Part shown: one piece after another, positions 1 to 8,817 of the stretch
How positions within the stretch are numbered: position 1 is the stretch's first letter
Layout: the number at the start of each line of letters is the position of its first letter
Source of the DNA: Rhizobium sp. BK316
GTDB taxonomy: Bacteria > Pseudomonadota > Alphaproteobacteria > Rhizobiales > Rhizobiaceae
DNA: 64,000 nucleotides
Assembly: GCF_014193695.1 (NCBI RefSeq)
Contig: NZ_JACHZR010000009.1
Location: 62,001-126,000 of the forward strand
Direction of reading: 5' to 3'
Notes under the pieces: generated by a model
What the model saw: the letters and a program-made list of their open reading frames with translations, nothing else
Told to the model about the DNA's origin: nothing
Databases searched by the model: none
Translations under genes and position numbers: made by a program

Positions 1-1804
1 AGACGCGGTCGACGGGAAGGGCAGCCCATGCCCCGGTTTCTGCTGCCGGTGTCGTCGGGTTGCCGGCCTCGCCCCATTTGCCTGCATCCGCGCAGACGAC
101 CATGTCGAGCGCTCCGTTCGGGTTTGTGCGAAGGAAGCGGTTGATCCAGGAGCGGAAGCTGGCATGGGCGGCATAACCGGGCCTGGGGACCTGATAACTC
201 GGATCGCTCCAGGTGAGGTTGACCGATGCATCGCCGATCGGAGAGGCAAGGCCAGCGGGCAGATTGACGGTGATCCTGTTGCCGTCGATCGCCCTGATCT
301 GCGCGTAGTTTTTCCAACTCGTGTTGAAGGCCTTCGGAATGAGGCCGGCCACTCCAACATTGCTTCCGACAACGAGTTTTGAAACGTCGGGGATGGTCAG
401 GGTGAGGTCACCGGTACCACTGTCATAGATATAATCCGAAGCTTTGACGTTCGACGTCGTGTCGGGCGTGAGCGTCGGCGGAATGATCTTCACATGCGGC
501 ATCGCAGCCCTGTACTGCCTGAAGAGCTTGCGCATCTTGCCGACGAGGGACATGCCGGCGGTCGAGGCCATGTCGTCAGGCCCGATATAGGTCCAGCTGA
601 TGTCGCCGTCGACGATGCCCTTGCCGGTGCCGTGGGGCGTAATGGAGCCGGAGGCGCCGCCGGTATCGGCGATATAAGCGTTGCCGTTCGCCCTGCAGGT
701 GTCGTCGACTTCCCAGGTCTTCTGCGACCAGTCCGGGGTCGAGGTCTGCGTCGTATCGTTATGAGGATCGCACGGAAGGAGGTGTGTGGGATTGCACCAG
801 GCGGCGAATTCCATGCGGCGGTCGATACCGGAGATCAGCTGATAGTTATAGCTGTCGGCGCCTCTGGACATCTGGGCGCAACCGAGGCCAAGCTTGCATG
901 CCAGACGCGTGCCCCAACCGGTATTGCCGTAACGGTCGCCGCCGCCATCACCGAAAGTGCCCGAACCGGCCATGCCCTCGTTGGCACCCTGAAGCTTCGA
1001 GTTGCCCATCGACATGATGGCAACGGCATCTGCGGGAACGGCGACCCTGATGGCGCCGACCAGCATGGTTCCGGGATTGCCGGTCTGACTGCCATTGGCG
1101 GCGTGAAACTTCGTCTGCGTCATCGTCGGGTCGGAGGACACCAGCGAGGTCGTCGAATTGAACGAACCGTCCCGGCGGCCGATGAAGGTCGAGGCATTGA
1201 CGACGCTGTTGATGGCCTTGTTCTTCACGGAGCCGGAGCGTCCGGCGACGCATTCATGCAGCAGGATGCCGCCGATTGCCGTAAAGGCCGGAATGTCGGC
1301 CGGGGCTGCCACCGTGAAGACCATCATGCGCTCCGGCTGGCCCGGAACATATGAATAGATCGCCTTGTTATCCCTGGTGTTCAGGCAGCGATGGCGGCTG
1401 GCAAGATCGGGCGAGGATGTCGAACTGTCGTTGAACGGATATTCCATCGACAGCATGAAATCATAGGCTTCGGCGAGATCGACCTCGAGAACCGGACTGC
1501 GCGGCGGACGCTCCAGCGTCCAAAGCGGAAAGGAAAACTCGATCAGCTCGCCCGCTTTGATGTCATAGGGCAGGAAATACGCCTTGCGCCGAACGAAGGC
1601 CATCTGGGTCGAACCGGATGTATCCTTCTGATAACCCGCGTTCGTGCCGTAGGCGACGGCGCGGCGCACTTTCTGCCCTTCACCATTCCCGGCAGGCATC
1701 TGCATGGCGAGCGCCGGCCGGCCGGCCGCCGTCAAAGCGGCGGCAATGCTGCCTGCGGATATCGCCGAAAGGCCGACGATCAGGTTGCGGCGTGTAACGT
1801 TCAA
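1..1804 (-). CDS. SGNH/GDSL-like hydrolase with Tat-type signal, 3' end beyond window
   Basis: This reading frame is open from a TTG at 1804 to the window edge, so the C-terminus is missing. The TTG is chosen because GGAAGG lies 6 nt upstream and no ATG or GTG precedes it in frame. The N-terminus reads TRRNLIVGLSAISAG followed by a hydrophobic stretch and AxA-like sites, which fits a twin-arginine signal. Further in, SMGNSKLQG resembles SGNH block I (normally GDS), SRGADSYNY could supply the block II Gly, and CDPHND resembles block III (GxND). A segment with VKIIPPTLTPDT matches the strand after block III. The expected C-terminal DxxH would lie outside the window. I infer an exported esterase/acylhydrolase; the polysaccharide or lipid substrate is unknown. 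The gene follows the methyltransferase on the same strand with a gap of about 140 nt. Confidence 0.6.
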   Translation of the reverse strand, partial: MNVTRRNLIVGLSAISAGSIAAALTAAGRPALAMQMPAGNGEGQKVRRAVAYGTNAGYQKDTSGSTQMAFVRRKAYFLPYDIKAGELIEFSFPLWTLERPPRSPVLEVDLAEAYDFMLSMEYPFNDSSTSSPDLASRHRCLNTRDNKAIYSYVPGQPERMMVFTVAAPADIPAFTAIGGILLHECVAGRSGSVKNKAINSVVNASTFIGRRDGSFNSTTSLVSSDPTMTQTKFHAANGSQTGNPGTMLVGAIRVAVPADAVAIMSMGNSKLQGANEGMAGSGTFGDGGGDRYGNTGWGTRLACKLGLGCAQMSRGADSYNYQLISGIDRRMEFAAWCNPTHLLPCDPHNDTTQTSTPDWSQKTWEVDDTCRANGNAYIADTGGASGSITPHGTGKGIVDGDISWTYIGPDDMASTAGMSLVGKMRKLFRQYRAAMPHVKIIPPTLTPDTTSNVKASDYIYDSGTGDLTLTIPDVSKLVVGSNVGVAGLIPKAFNTSWKNYAQIRAIDGNRITVNLPAGLASPIGDASVNLTWSDPSYQVPRPGYAAHASFRSWINRFLRTNPNGALDMVVCADAGKWGEAGNPTTPAAETGAWAALPVDRV

Positions 1805-1945
1805 TGCGAGCCTTCCGTCATCAGGTGTGATCGAGCCGGTCGTCAGCCCCGAGATATCAGCGACAAGGCGACCGGATGCAGCATTGGATGCAATGGTGGC
1901 GATGGTTTGGCCGTAACGTCACAGCTCGATGAAGGGCGGGAGTCC

Positions 1946-2647
1946 CTAAGCGGCTTGCCTGGCGACAAATGATTTTTTTGCCACGACGATGTAGTTTTTC
2001 GGAAAACCCGACAGGGTATATTTTTGCTGCGCATCGAGACGATAAAAGACCCGGGCCAGATGCCTGCATGCGATCCGCACGGATGCCAGCAGCGGGACGG
2101 CCGCAACCCCCAGCGCGCCTGGAGCGATATTCTTTGCGCCACGCGGCAGATGTTTCGAAGCCGTTTCCATCTGATAGGCCACCGTTCCCAGATATCCCTC
2201 CATCCAATCCAGGCTGATGATTTCAAAGCCCGCATTTCCGAGGAGATGGCGCCACGCAAACTGCGTGTATCTGAAGAAGTCGTAGGGTTGCTCATGCTCC
2301 TCGTAGAAAAGCGGCGCAGAGCAGATCATCGTCCCGCCATCTTTGAGGACGCGGTGCATTTCCTGAAGCACGGCAACCGGGTCCGACAGATGCTCCAGGA
2401 CCTGATTCAGCACGATGGCATCGAACCTGGCTTCCGCGACGGGAATGCTTGAAAGGTCGCATACATAGGTGGATTTCGCATATTCCTTGTCGACCATTTC
2501 GAAATCGGCGGCCTCGTAAATGCAATGGTCGAAAAGGTGCCTATAGGGCTGGCTTCCGGCTCCCGCATCAAGCACGATCGACCCCGCGGGCAAGCTCCTT
2601 GCAAATTCCTCGTTGTGTCGTCCAAGCCAGATTCTCGAAGAGTTCAT
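1946..2647 (-). CDS. class I SAM-dependent methyltransferase
   Basis: The protein carries the SAM-binding motif I VLDAGAGSQPY about 25 residues in, an acidic residue after strand 2 (YEAADFEMVD), motif-IV-like DAIVLNQVLEHL, and the post-motif LKDGGTMICSAPL. This is the Methyltransf_11 type of small-molecule or glycan methyltransferase. The start at 2647 (MNSSRIWLG) is preferred because GGAGG sits 5 nt upstream; an ATG at 2671 has its GGAGG only 2 nt away. The 233-residue length is normal. The C-terminal part contains a hydrophobic stretch (GALGVAAVPLLASV) that may associate with membrane. The gene lies upstream of the SGNH-like hydrolase on the same strand, so the two could modify the same surface polymer, but this is inference. 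The acceptor substrate cannot be read from sequence. Confidence 0.75.
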   Translation of the reverse strand: MNSSRIWLGRHNEEFARSLPAGSIVLDAGAGSQPYRHLFDHCIYEAADFEMVDKEYAKSTYVCDLSSIPVAEARFDAIVLNQVLEHLSDPVAVLQEMHRVLKDGGTMICSAPLFYEEHEQPYDFFRYTQFAWRHLLGNAGFEIISLDWMEGYLGTVAYQMETASKHLPRGAKNIAPGALGVAAVPLLASVRIACRHLARVFYRLDAQQKYTLSGFPKNYIVVAKKSFVARQAA

Positions 2648-2772
2648 CACATCCTCCAGCGATCCGTTCATGTCCTCCAGCGACCCGATCGCGCCACGGT
2701 AGCACCGGCAGGTTCCTGGTCAATCGGTTTTGCGTGGTTTGCGCGAGGTGAACTGGCACGGCCTATGGATGT

Positions 2773-3771
2773 TTAGTCCGTTCGTTGGGTTGGCTGGTAT
2801 TTCGTCCACTCACCCCGGAGCCTTTCGTAATCCACAATCGCCTTAGCGAGATATTCTTGCTGCTCTTCAGGCGGAATATCAACAAATAGCACCTTTTCAG
2901 TTCTCTCTGGCCACCCCATTACCAGATCAAAAATGCGAAGCGCTTCGACCTCTGCTAAGAGCATGGCATCATACAGTGTTTCCTTAGTTTCGAACGATCC
3001 TTCTTGAAGTATCTGCCGTATGGCTAACCGATGCCTTATTTCGCGAGGAAGGTACTGATCGCTCTCATGCCCGAAGGTCGAGGCATTTACGCGCATTTTG
3101 AGAAATAACGTCGACGCCACGAAAGCTGAAAATTGGGAACTTTTGCTGTACGCTGCATTTCCAAGCTGAGCCCCTTTGATCCAAGCATATGTCAGGCACG
3201 TCATGCGTTCGCGCAGCCAACGATGAGCGGTTTCGTCAGCCTGAATTTCGCAACTTCGAGAATACGCTGCGTCAGCCTTGAACCGTTGCGGCTCCATTCG
3301 CATGAAGTTGATGTGCCCCTCGGTGATGTGCGCGGTTTCATGAAATAGCAATAAGTCCCATGCAACTTCAATCAAAGCTAGGAACAGGTCAGTCCTTTGC
3401 TCGTCGAGATCGAGATCCGCCGGAATTGTGTTGAGTACGGCTTCAATCCTCTCCAGTTCAGGGATCCACCTGTGTGTAATTCCGCTTGGCTGAGGGTTTG
3501 GTATCTCGACCCCATTAATTGAACCTGCGCAACGCGCAACGCCGAAAAAGTACCTCGTTATGAACTCAATGAGATCCTTCGAAACGAGTATCGCGTAGGA
3601 TTGCCGACCATCAGGATCCGGCGTGGCCGTGGTGCGTATTCGAAGGTTGTTGTCACCGGTAATGCGAAGCACAATGCTCACGCTTGATGGAAGCATGCTT
3701 AGCGTACGCTCGTTCATCAGAGCGAATTGATAATGAAGGTATTCTTCCGGAATAAAGTCGAGCAATTCCAT
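2773..3771 (-). CDS. HExxH metallopeptidase-like protein of unknown function
   Basis: The 332-residue protein has a zinc-peptidase signature HETAHITEGH (His144, Glu145, His148) and a downstream acidic candidate third ligand in CEIQADETAHRWL. A later segment, YLPREIRHRLAIRQIL, recalls the C-terminal region of Lit-type (U49) and M48-type peptidases. No signal peptide or transmembrane segment is seen, so it is probably cytoplasmic. Base composition is visibly less GC-rich than in neighbouring genes, which suggests recent acquisition. It lies between a methyltransferase and a phage head module. A phage-exclusion or regulatory protease role (Lit- or ImmA-like) is possible but unproven. The family assignment rests only on the motif. 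Confidence 0.6.
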   Translation of the reverse strand: MELLDFIPEEYLHYQFALMNERTLSMLPSSVSIVLRITGDNNLRIRTTATPDPDGRQSYAILVSKDLIEFITRYFFGVARCAGSINGVEIPNPQPSGITHRWIPELERIEAVLNTIPADLDLDEQRTDLFLALIEVAWDLLLFHETAHITEGHINFMRMEPQRFKADAAYSRSCEIQADETAHRWLRERMTCLTYAWIKGAQLGNAAYSKSSQFSAFVASTLFLKMRVNASTFGHESDQYLPREIRHRLAIRQILQEGSFETKETLYDAMLLAEVEALRIFDLVMGWPERTEKVLFVDIPPEEQQEYLAKAIVDYERLRGEWTKYQPTQRTD

Positions 3772-4011
3772 GTTAAACCTACTGCCGTTGCTATGGATGC
3801 TGTAGATTCTCTACTAATCGCTCAGCTGGTTTAAAGATTCCACGATTTGGAGACTTATATTCTAATAGGTAACGGCCTTCTTACGCAGACGCAACGGATG
3901 TCGGCTAACAAAAAGACCAATAAAAGTCCGGCTCGCCTAAGCCACCCCTAAAAAGTCACGATTGTCTTTCGGCGTAATTTGCAGCATCCCCAAGTTGCTG
4001 GGGATTTTCAA

Positions 4012-4275
4012 ATGCGAACAACTACCGTTGGCGAAACCGCCAAAGACATTTTCCATTTCTTGTCATCTGCGCTTAAGCGTTTCTGGATGATGTACCGGAA
4101 CGGTGGATACGAGGACGACTGGGCATTCGCTCGCGTCTCCGGCGATGTTACCGATATCAACACGAAGATGCCGATCACCGGCCCCGTCATGCGGAAGGTC
4201 ATCGATGGCAGGTGGGCTTACCGCCAGATGACCGAATTTGAGCGCGAAGAGTTCGACGCCAACCGCCGTTGGTAG
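4012..4275 (+). CDS. small hypothetical protein
   Basis: This frame encodes 87 residues beginning MRTTTVGETAK, with GGGG about 11 nt upstream; an in-frame TTG at 3979 is a less likely start. The sequence has ordinary amino-acid composition with Trp/Tyr-rich patches (FWMMYRNGGYEDDW, DGRWAYRQM) and no signal peptide. I do not recognise the family. It stands alone in the AT-richer patch between the metallopeptidase gene and the phage module and probably belongs to the same acquired segment. The composition argues for a real gene, but there is no independent support. Confidence 0.45.
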   Translation: MRTTTVGETAKDIFHFLSSALKRFWMMYRNGGYEDDWAFARVSGDVTDINTKMPITGPVMRKVIDGRWAYRQMTEFEREEFDANRRW

Positions 4276-4776
4276 ACCAGGCCATTAGGGTCGACGCCAG
4301 GGCAGCCGCTTTCGCTAACGTGAGTATGTACCATCGTTGACGGGCGGGAAGGGACCCGCATGTATGCCGCTATCGCGAGAAACCATGTTCGCGTCTGCGC
4401 TGTCACGAGCACGAGTTACCTGCTTCCGATAATCGGGCGGCAGGGCATGGCGTTAGCTTCCTGTTACCTTTGTCACAAGAGTCCAAAAAGGTTCTTGCGT
4501 AATTTTCGCGCATGAGGTGTATCTTCGCCTTCTGGTTGGGGAGCCTGCATGCATATCAATAACTTCCGCGAACCCGCGAAAGATCCAAACTCTTCATTGA
4601 TGGGACTCACCGGCCGCGACGGGCCGTTTTTTGCTCCCGCGACGTCGGCACCCGCGTGGCATAGACGCAATCACTCCTTCGTTAGAGGGCGGAACTTTAT
4701 ACAATGTTTTCGGTTCCCTAGTGGACCGCTTGACGTTTGTTCCTCAACCGTTCAGATCGCCGGCGGTCTACCTGTC

Positions 4777-4800
4777 GCCCGCTTCGGCGGGCGTCTTTTT
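4777..4800 (+). terminator. Rho-independent terminator with UUCG tetraloop
   Basis: The stem GCCCGC/GCGGGC (4777-4782 and 4787-4792) closes a TTCG loop and is followed by GTCTTTTT. No open reading frame ends just upstream, so this may terminate an unannotated small RNA starting somewhere between about 4640 and 4740. Confidence 0.6.
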
Positions 4801-4935
4801 GCGAAATCCCCCGCCTGCGCAGGCCAGGAGCGCGACACTGTGACGGGCGTCACATGTCACACCAATTTCACGCGACTATGACCTCTCGGCGTGGTTTGTT
4901 TCCCTGCCTGATGCGGCTGAGCAGATCAGGCAAGC

Positions 4936-4979
4936 GGGGCTCGTCCCAGTATCGAGTAGCGCGGCGAGCCCCATCTTTT
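4936..4979 (+). terminator. terminator-like hairpin GGGGCTCG/CGAGCCCC + TTTT
   Basis: An 8-bp perfect stem with a 21-nt loop is followed by ATCTTTT. It lies just beyond the 3' end of the minus-strand hydrolase gene but has its T run on the plus strand. Confidence 0.45.
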
Positions 4980-4996
4980 CGATCATCGGGTGGGCG

Positions 4997-6919
4997 CTAC
5001 GCGCCGAACCCCCACAGCGCCACAGGATCAACGTCTTCCATGACCTTGATCTTCGAAAACTGAACGGCTGACGGCGGCGCGGTGCGGTCGCCGGTGATGC
5101 GGATCTCGATGCCGACGCGGTCGGCGGTTCCCCAGGCCGGATCCCATCGGAAGGGCTCGGAGATGAGCTTGTAGGTTCCCGAGCGTCCCATACCGAGAAC
5201 GAAGGTGTCGGAGGAGAGGCGATAGCCGCTGAAGCCGCTTGAGCGGTTTGTCGTGCCCTGGCGGGTCATGTAGCGCAATTCGATGAAAGCCGGCGTGCCG
5301 TCGAAGGTCTGGAGCTCGCACATGGCGCGATACCATTTCGTCTGATCGAGGGTGAACGGAACGGAAATGGACTGGGCGACAAGCTCGAAATAGGGGCCGA
5401 TATCGACCTGAAGCGGGGTGTAGTCGATGCGCTGGGCCTTATAACCTCCGCCTATATCCACGATTGAAGCCACGGCCGAGACATTGCGCACGACGCTGAT
5501 GGCAACCCCTGTGGCAACTTGTCCAGCGCCGGTGCGGTTTGCATTGGTATTCGCCCATGTCCCGGCAGTGCCGCCGTTGAGCAGCGATATGCCTGATGGA
5601 GCGAGGTTGTTGTTGGCCGGGTCGAGGTCGATGAAGGTGCCGGCAGAAAAGAGGTTTTGAATGACCGGAAGAAGGATATCCTCGCCGATGGCGCGGGCAG
5701 CTTTCGGGTTCTGATGTATCTTATCGCTCAGATACATGCCGAGGTCAGGAACGCCACCAGGCGCAAGCACCGTATCGAGATCGAGAACCGCGACGATGCC
5801 ATCGCGGGTGGCCTGCGTGGCGATCCATGCGTTGAAGGCGATACGCATGGCATGGCGGTCGTCACCAGCAGGCCAATCGCCGCGGTATGGCACCTTTACG
5901 ACAATGGCGAGTTTGCCGGCCTTGCGGATCTTCGACAGGCCCTCGTCGAACTTCGTGATCAGATAGGTCAGGGAGAACTCGCCATCGTCCCCGGATGATA
6001 GGGTATTCGAGCCGCCTTCGAAGATCACGGCCTTGAAATCGCCAAGCAGGAAGGCATCGAGACGGGCGACAATGCCACCCAGAAAACCAGCGCCTGAAAA
6101 GGCGAGATGATCGGCCGCTTTCGCGTTGTTGAACCCCGAGCTGTTCAGTCCCAGCGGCGACGTCGTGTCGAACCACTGATCGACACGGAAACGCGGGTCG
6201 AGACGTTTTGCCCACTCGATCAAGCCGATGCCGATGCTGAAGCCGGCGCGACCCGCTGTGGTGTCGGGGATGTTGGGGTTGAAATCAAGGTTGTTGTAGG
6301 CGACGTAGCTGTCGCCGATGGCGCCCAGGAGTTCGCCGGCGGCAAGCGGCGTGCTCGGCAGGGCAACGAATGCCGCGACGGGGCCGATTGATGCGCTCGT
6401 GGTTTCGACGGGGGTGGTGTCCGCCATCGCGGTCTCGATCACCCGCAGGTATTTCCCCGTCAGCGTTCCCAAAGCGAATGTCGTTCCCCCGAACGGGCTT
6501 CCCGTGTTCGTCCACCCGGTCGATCCGTCATCGGAAACCTGCATCTGCCGGCTGATGCTATCAGGGGCGAAATCATAGGTGGCGGGCTGGACGGTGATCT
6601 CGAGCGTATTCATCGGCGTCCCGGTCAGGAAAACATCCGAGAGCGAACTTGGCGCACCGCCTTTGACCGGAATGACCGGCGCGTTGCCATAGAGGCTGCG
6701 CCCATCCGATATCCTGACGGCGCCGAGCACGGGCAGGTCGTTATGGACGGTCGCGCCATCGGTGACGATCTCGACGCCGAGGACAGGCCTGTTATCGGCG
6801 AACAGGGTGGTGTCGCCCACATCGCGGATGCCGATGACAGGGCGGTTGTTGAACATGCGCGTGCCGTCGGGAACGATGACGACGCCCTGGACGCGCTGCA
6901 TATTATAGAGTTTCGCCAT
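4997..6919 (-). CDS. phage-associated SGNH hydrolase with N-terminal repeats
   Basis: The protein begins MAKLYNMQ. A start at 6919 is chosen because the 22 residues upstream (from 6985) are atypical and would nearly abut the preceding gene. Residues about 10-85 contain four copies of a roughly 20-residue unit of the form V-x-DG-x5-N-x-PV-[IL]-G. An SGNH catalytic domain follows: block I GDSY at 202-205, block III-like GGSN at 302-305, and block V DKIH at 399-402 supplying the Asp and His. A C-terminal beta-rich region (about 440-640) may bind carbohydrate. It is the last gene of the head module on the minus strand, the position of tail-fibre or depolymerase genes in related podoviruses. I infer a virion-associated esterase or deacetylase acting on host surface polysaccharide. 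Confidence 0.7.
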   Translation of the reverse strand: MAKLYNMQRVQGVVIVPDGTRMFNNRPVIGIRDVGDTTLFADNRPVLGVEIVTDGATVHNDLPVLGAVRISDGRSLYGNAPVIPVKGGAPSSLSDVFLTGTPMNTLEITVQPATYDFAPDSISRQMQVSDDGSTGWTNTGSPFGGTTFALGTLTGKYLRVIETAMADTTPVETTSASIGPVAAFVALPSTPLAAGELLGAIGDSYVAYNNLDFNPNIPDTTAGRAGFSIGIGLIEWAKRLDPRFRVDQWFDTTSPLGLNSSGFNNAKAADHLAFSGAGFLGGIVARLDAFLLGDFKAVIFEGGSNTLSSGDDGEFSLTYLITKFDEGLSKIRKAGKLAIVVKVPYRGDWPAGDDRHAMRIAFNAWIATQATRDGIVAVLDLDTVLAPGGVPDLGMYLSDKIHQNPKAARAIGEDILLPVIQNLFSAGTFIDLDPANNNLAPSGISLLNGGTAGTWANTNANRTGAGQVATGVAISVVRNVSAVASIVDIGGGYKAQRIDYTPLQVDIGPYFELVAQSISVPFTLDQTKWYRAMCELQTFDGTPAFIELRYMTRQGTTNRSSGFSGYRLSSDTFVLGMGRSGTYKLISEPFRWDPAWGTADRVGIEIRITGDRTAPPSAVQFSKIKVMEDVDPVALWGFGA

Positions 6920-6994
6920 CGGTGCGCTCTGCCTTCGCTCGAAGAGAAAAAAGAGCGGCCGAAGCCGCCCGAGGTGGCCTGTCAATCGGGGGTG

Positions 6995-7309
6995 TCAATC
7001 GACAGGCTGGGAGGAGTTCTGGATTTCCGGCGGCACCCAATCTGGGGCAGGGCCGCCAAGAGCTTCCTGCACACCGTTGCCAACTGGTTCAGGAGGCGGG
7101 GAAGCCCTGACGGGCTTTGCGGCCGGCTTTTTCTCGGCCGGCTCCGCTTCCGCCTTGCCAGTGGATTTGTCACCGGATCGGGCGAGACGCACCCATTTCG
7201 GGCGGCGCTTCTCGTCCTTCCAGAGCGCGTCCGGCAAGCTGAAACGCTCGCCGGGTTCGCGCCGGATGCTGCCGAAATAGCCGCGCTCGGTGGCGACGAC
7301 ATCAACCAT
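6995..7309 (-). CDS. small phage head-module protein
   Basis: The 104-residue product starts MVDVVATERGYFG and has a C-terminal half rich in Pro, Ala, Glu and Lys (EPAEKKPAAKP), probably disordered. Its start overlaps the Bbp16-like gene end by 8 nt, which argues for translation coupling within the head operon. Similar short proteins with one folded N-terminal strand pair and a disordered tail follow capsid cement genes in related podoviruses, but I cannot assign a specific function. Confidence 0.6.
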   Translation of the reverse strand: MVDVVATERGYFGSIRREPGERFSLPDALWKDEKRRPKWVRLARSGDKSTGKAEAEPAEKKPAAKPVRASPPPEPVGNGVQEALGGPAPDWVPPEIQNSSQPVD

Positions 7310-7712
7310 GCGAGGGAACCCCAGCGGTGAAGCCGGCGGTGATCTTGCCCGTGGTGGGGGCCGTGCCGGTCACGGTGTAGAGCAGGCGCAGGTAAACCTC
7401 ATCCGTGCCGCGCGGGATATGGCTCGGCGGGATGATCTTGCCGGCCTTGAGATCGGCGAGGTTGAGGGTCGTGGTGATGACCGCCTTCGGCGAGGCGAAG
7501 GCCTCGTTGTCGTCGGTCTGGATGGTGACAGCGAGCGAGGTGAGGTTGTTGAAGCTTTCCACCACCTGCATCAGGAAGGGGATTGGTTCGCCCTTGCCGA
7601 TATCGCGGGTGAGGCCGGCCTTGATCGGGCCGAGATTGATGACATTGGTGCTGGGGCCGGTTGCGGTGATAACCTGCGCGTCCGAAAGCAGCGTCTGCCG
7701 GTCGAAAATCAT
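7302..7712 (-). CDS. Bbp16-like capsid cement protein
   Basis: The 136-residue protein begins MIFDRQTLLSDAQVITATGP and continues with TNVINLGPIK and IGKGEPIPFLMQV. This matches the pattern I know from Bbp16, the cement protein of Bordetella phage BPP-1 that decorates and stabilises the capsid. It lies directly downstream of the major capsid gene, as in that phage, and overlaps the next small gene. The protein is beta-rich with no membrane segment or signal. The identification relies on sequence pattern and synteny. Confidence 0.75.
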   Translation of the reverse strand: MIFDRQTLLSDAQVITATGPSTNVINLGPIKAGLTRDIGKGEPIPFLMQVVESFNNLTSLAVTIQTDDNEAFASPKAVITTTLNLADLKAGKIIPPSHIPRGTDEVYLRLLYTVTGTAPTTGKITAGFTAGVPSHG

Positions 7713-7776
7713 GGGAAGTGCCTTTCGTTAGATAGGGGTTGCCCGCCGCTCAAGACGGCGGGCTTGAGGGAGACGA

Positions 7777-8811
7777 TCAGGCGAGCGCCGGGACGGCGGC
7801 TTCGGTGTTGAGGATGGCGTCCGTCTCGCGGATCGGGATGCCGCGATAGAACTTCACTTCCTGGCCCTCGACGAACTGCGTGGTCAGGTGCACGGTGTTC
7901 TGCCGGTCGGAGGTCAGCGCGCGATCAGACGACTGCACGTCGAGCACTTCGAGCACATCCTTGTTCATGTAGATGGCGATGCGGCTGGCCTTGGCATTCA
8001 GCCGGCGAGACTGCAGGCGGTAGTAGCCCTTGCGCAAGAGCGACCAGAGATCGACGGTACCGGCCATCATGTCGGACACGTCGATATTGGCGACGCGGGC
8101 GTTGTAGCGCCAGTCCTTGACGGCAGCGCCGATATGCCAGGTGTAGAGCGTTTCCTTGGCATAGTAGGGGTCGCCATTGGCATCCAGCACGCGCTGCTCG
8201 CCCTTGTCGTCGATCTTCACGCCGGCCTTGGTGCCCTTCGGGTAGAGCAGGTGGGTGGCGTGGTCGCCCCAGGTGACGAACCAGATGGAAGTGTTGTCGG
8301 CACCGGTGCCGCCGCCATGGACCACCTGGTTGGCGATGTTTGGCTGCGCCGGGTTCGGCAGGTTCGGGTTATAGGCGGCGTAGCGGGCCGACAGTCCCTT
8401 GAACTTTTCCGGGGTCGTCGCCGTGTCATGGTAGAAGAGGCCGGAGGCCATTTCCTGGCTCAGCGACTCGATGAAGGGCATGGTGTCGACGAGACGGGCC
8501 TTGGCCTTATCGGGTGCCAGATCGAGCAGGCGCATGTCGATTTCGGAGCGGGCATGCACGAAACCCGTCGTATCGTCCACCTGCTGCATGGTGGCCTTGG
8601 ACTGCTTGATGCCCTGGTAGAGCCGGCCCCAGGAAACGGAGGGCAGGCCGGTGCGCACCATATGGCGGTGCACGGCATCCATGTTGCACTCGACGGCCAT
8701 CGCGTCGTCGAGGATCGGGTTCTGCTGGGAGAGAAGCTCGATGACGGCGCCTTCGGCAGAGCCTTTGAATGCGTCAACGAGATTGGGGTAGTAGCTGCCA
8801 ATGGTGGCCAT
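7777..8811 (-). CDS. phage major capsid protein (BPP-1/podovirus type)
   Basis: The 344-residue protein starts MATIGSYYPNLVDAF and contains QNPILDDAMAVECN, LPSVSWGRLYQGI and SEIDMRLLDLAPDKAKAR, typical of the HK97-fold major capsid family of BPP-1-like podoviruses. The near-C-terminal EVKFYRGIPIRETDAILNTE is a conserved capsid ending. It lies between the scaffold-like gene (6 nt away) and the Bbp16-like cement gene, which supports the call. The gene looks complete, with no frameshift, so the remnant head genes may still be expressed or under selection. Confidence 0.85.
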   Translation of the reverse strand: MATIGSYYPNLVDAFKGSAEGAVIELLSQQNPILDDAMAVECNMDAVHRHMVRTGLPSVSWGRLYQGIKQSKATMQQVDDTTGFVHARSEIDMRLLDLAPDKAKARLVDTMPFIESLSQEMASGLFYHDTATTPEKFKGLSARYAAYNPNLPNPAQPNIANQVVHGGGTGADNTSIWFVTWGDHATHLLYPKGTKAGVKIDDKGEQRVLDANGDPYYAKETLYTWHIGAAVKDWRYNARVANIDVSDMMAGTVDLWSLLRKGYYRLQSRRLNAKASRIAIYMNKDVLEVLDVQSSDRALTSDRQNTVHLTTQFVEGQEVKFYRGIPIRETDAILNTEAAVPALA

Positions 8812-8817
8812 GTCTTA

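Larger units (their letters stand above)
4276..4996. other. intergenic stretch with three terminator-like hairpins
   Basis: I see no convincing coding sequence here. The stretch holds a CGGCC/GGCCG hairpin followed by six T near 4615, a UUCG-loop hairpin ending at 4800, and a GGGGCTCG/CGAGCCCC hairpin ending at 4979. Hairpins on the plus strand without an upstream gene suggest one or more small RNAs, but no transcript can be shown from sequence. Confidence 0.4.

Noticed and set aside
494..1354. 286-codon plus-strand frame near the window start
   Set aside because: It is antisense to the SGNH-like protein, which has a ribosome-binding site and signal sequence.
4549..4881. 110-codon plus-strand frame
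   Set aside because: It runs through hairpins with T runs and has no protein-like pattern.
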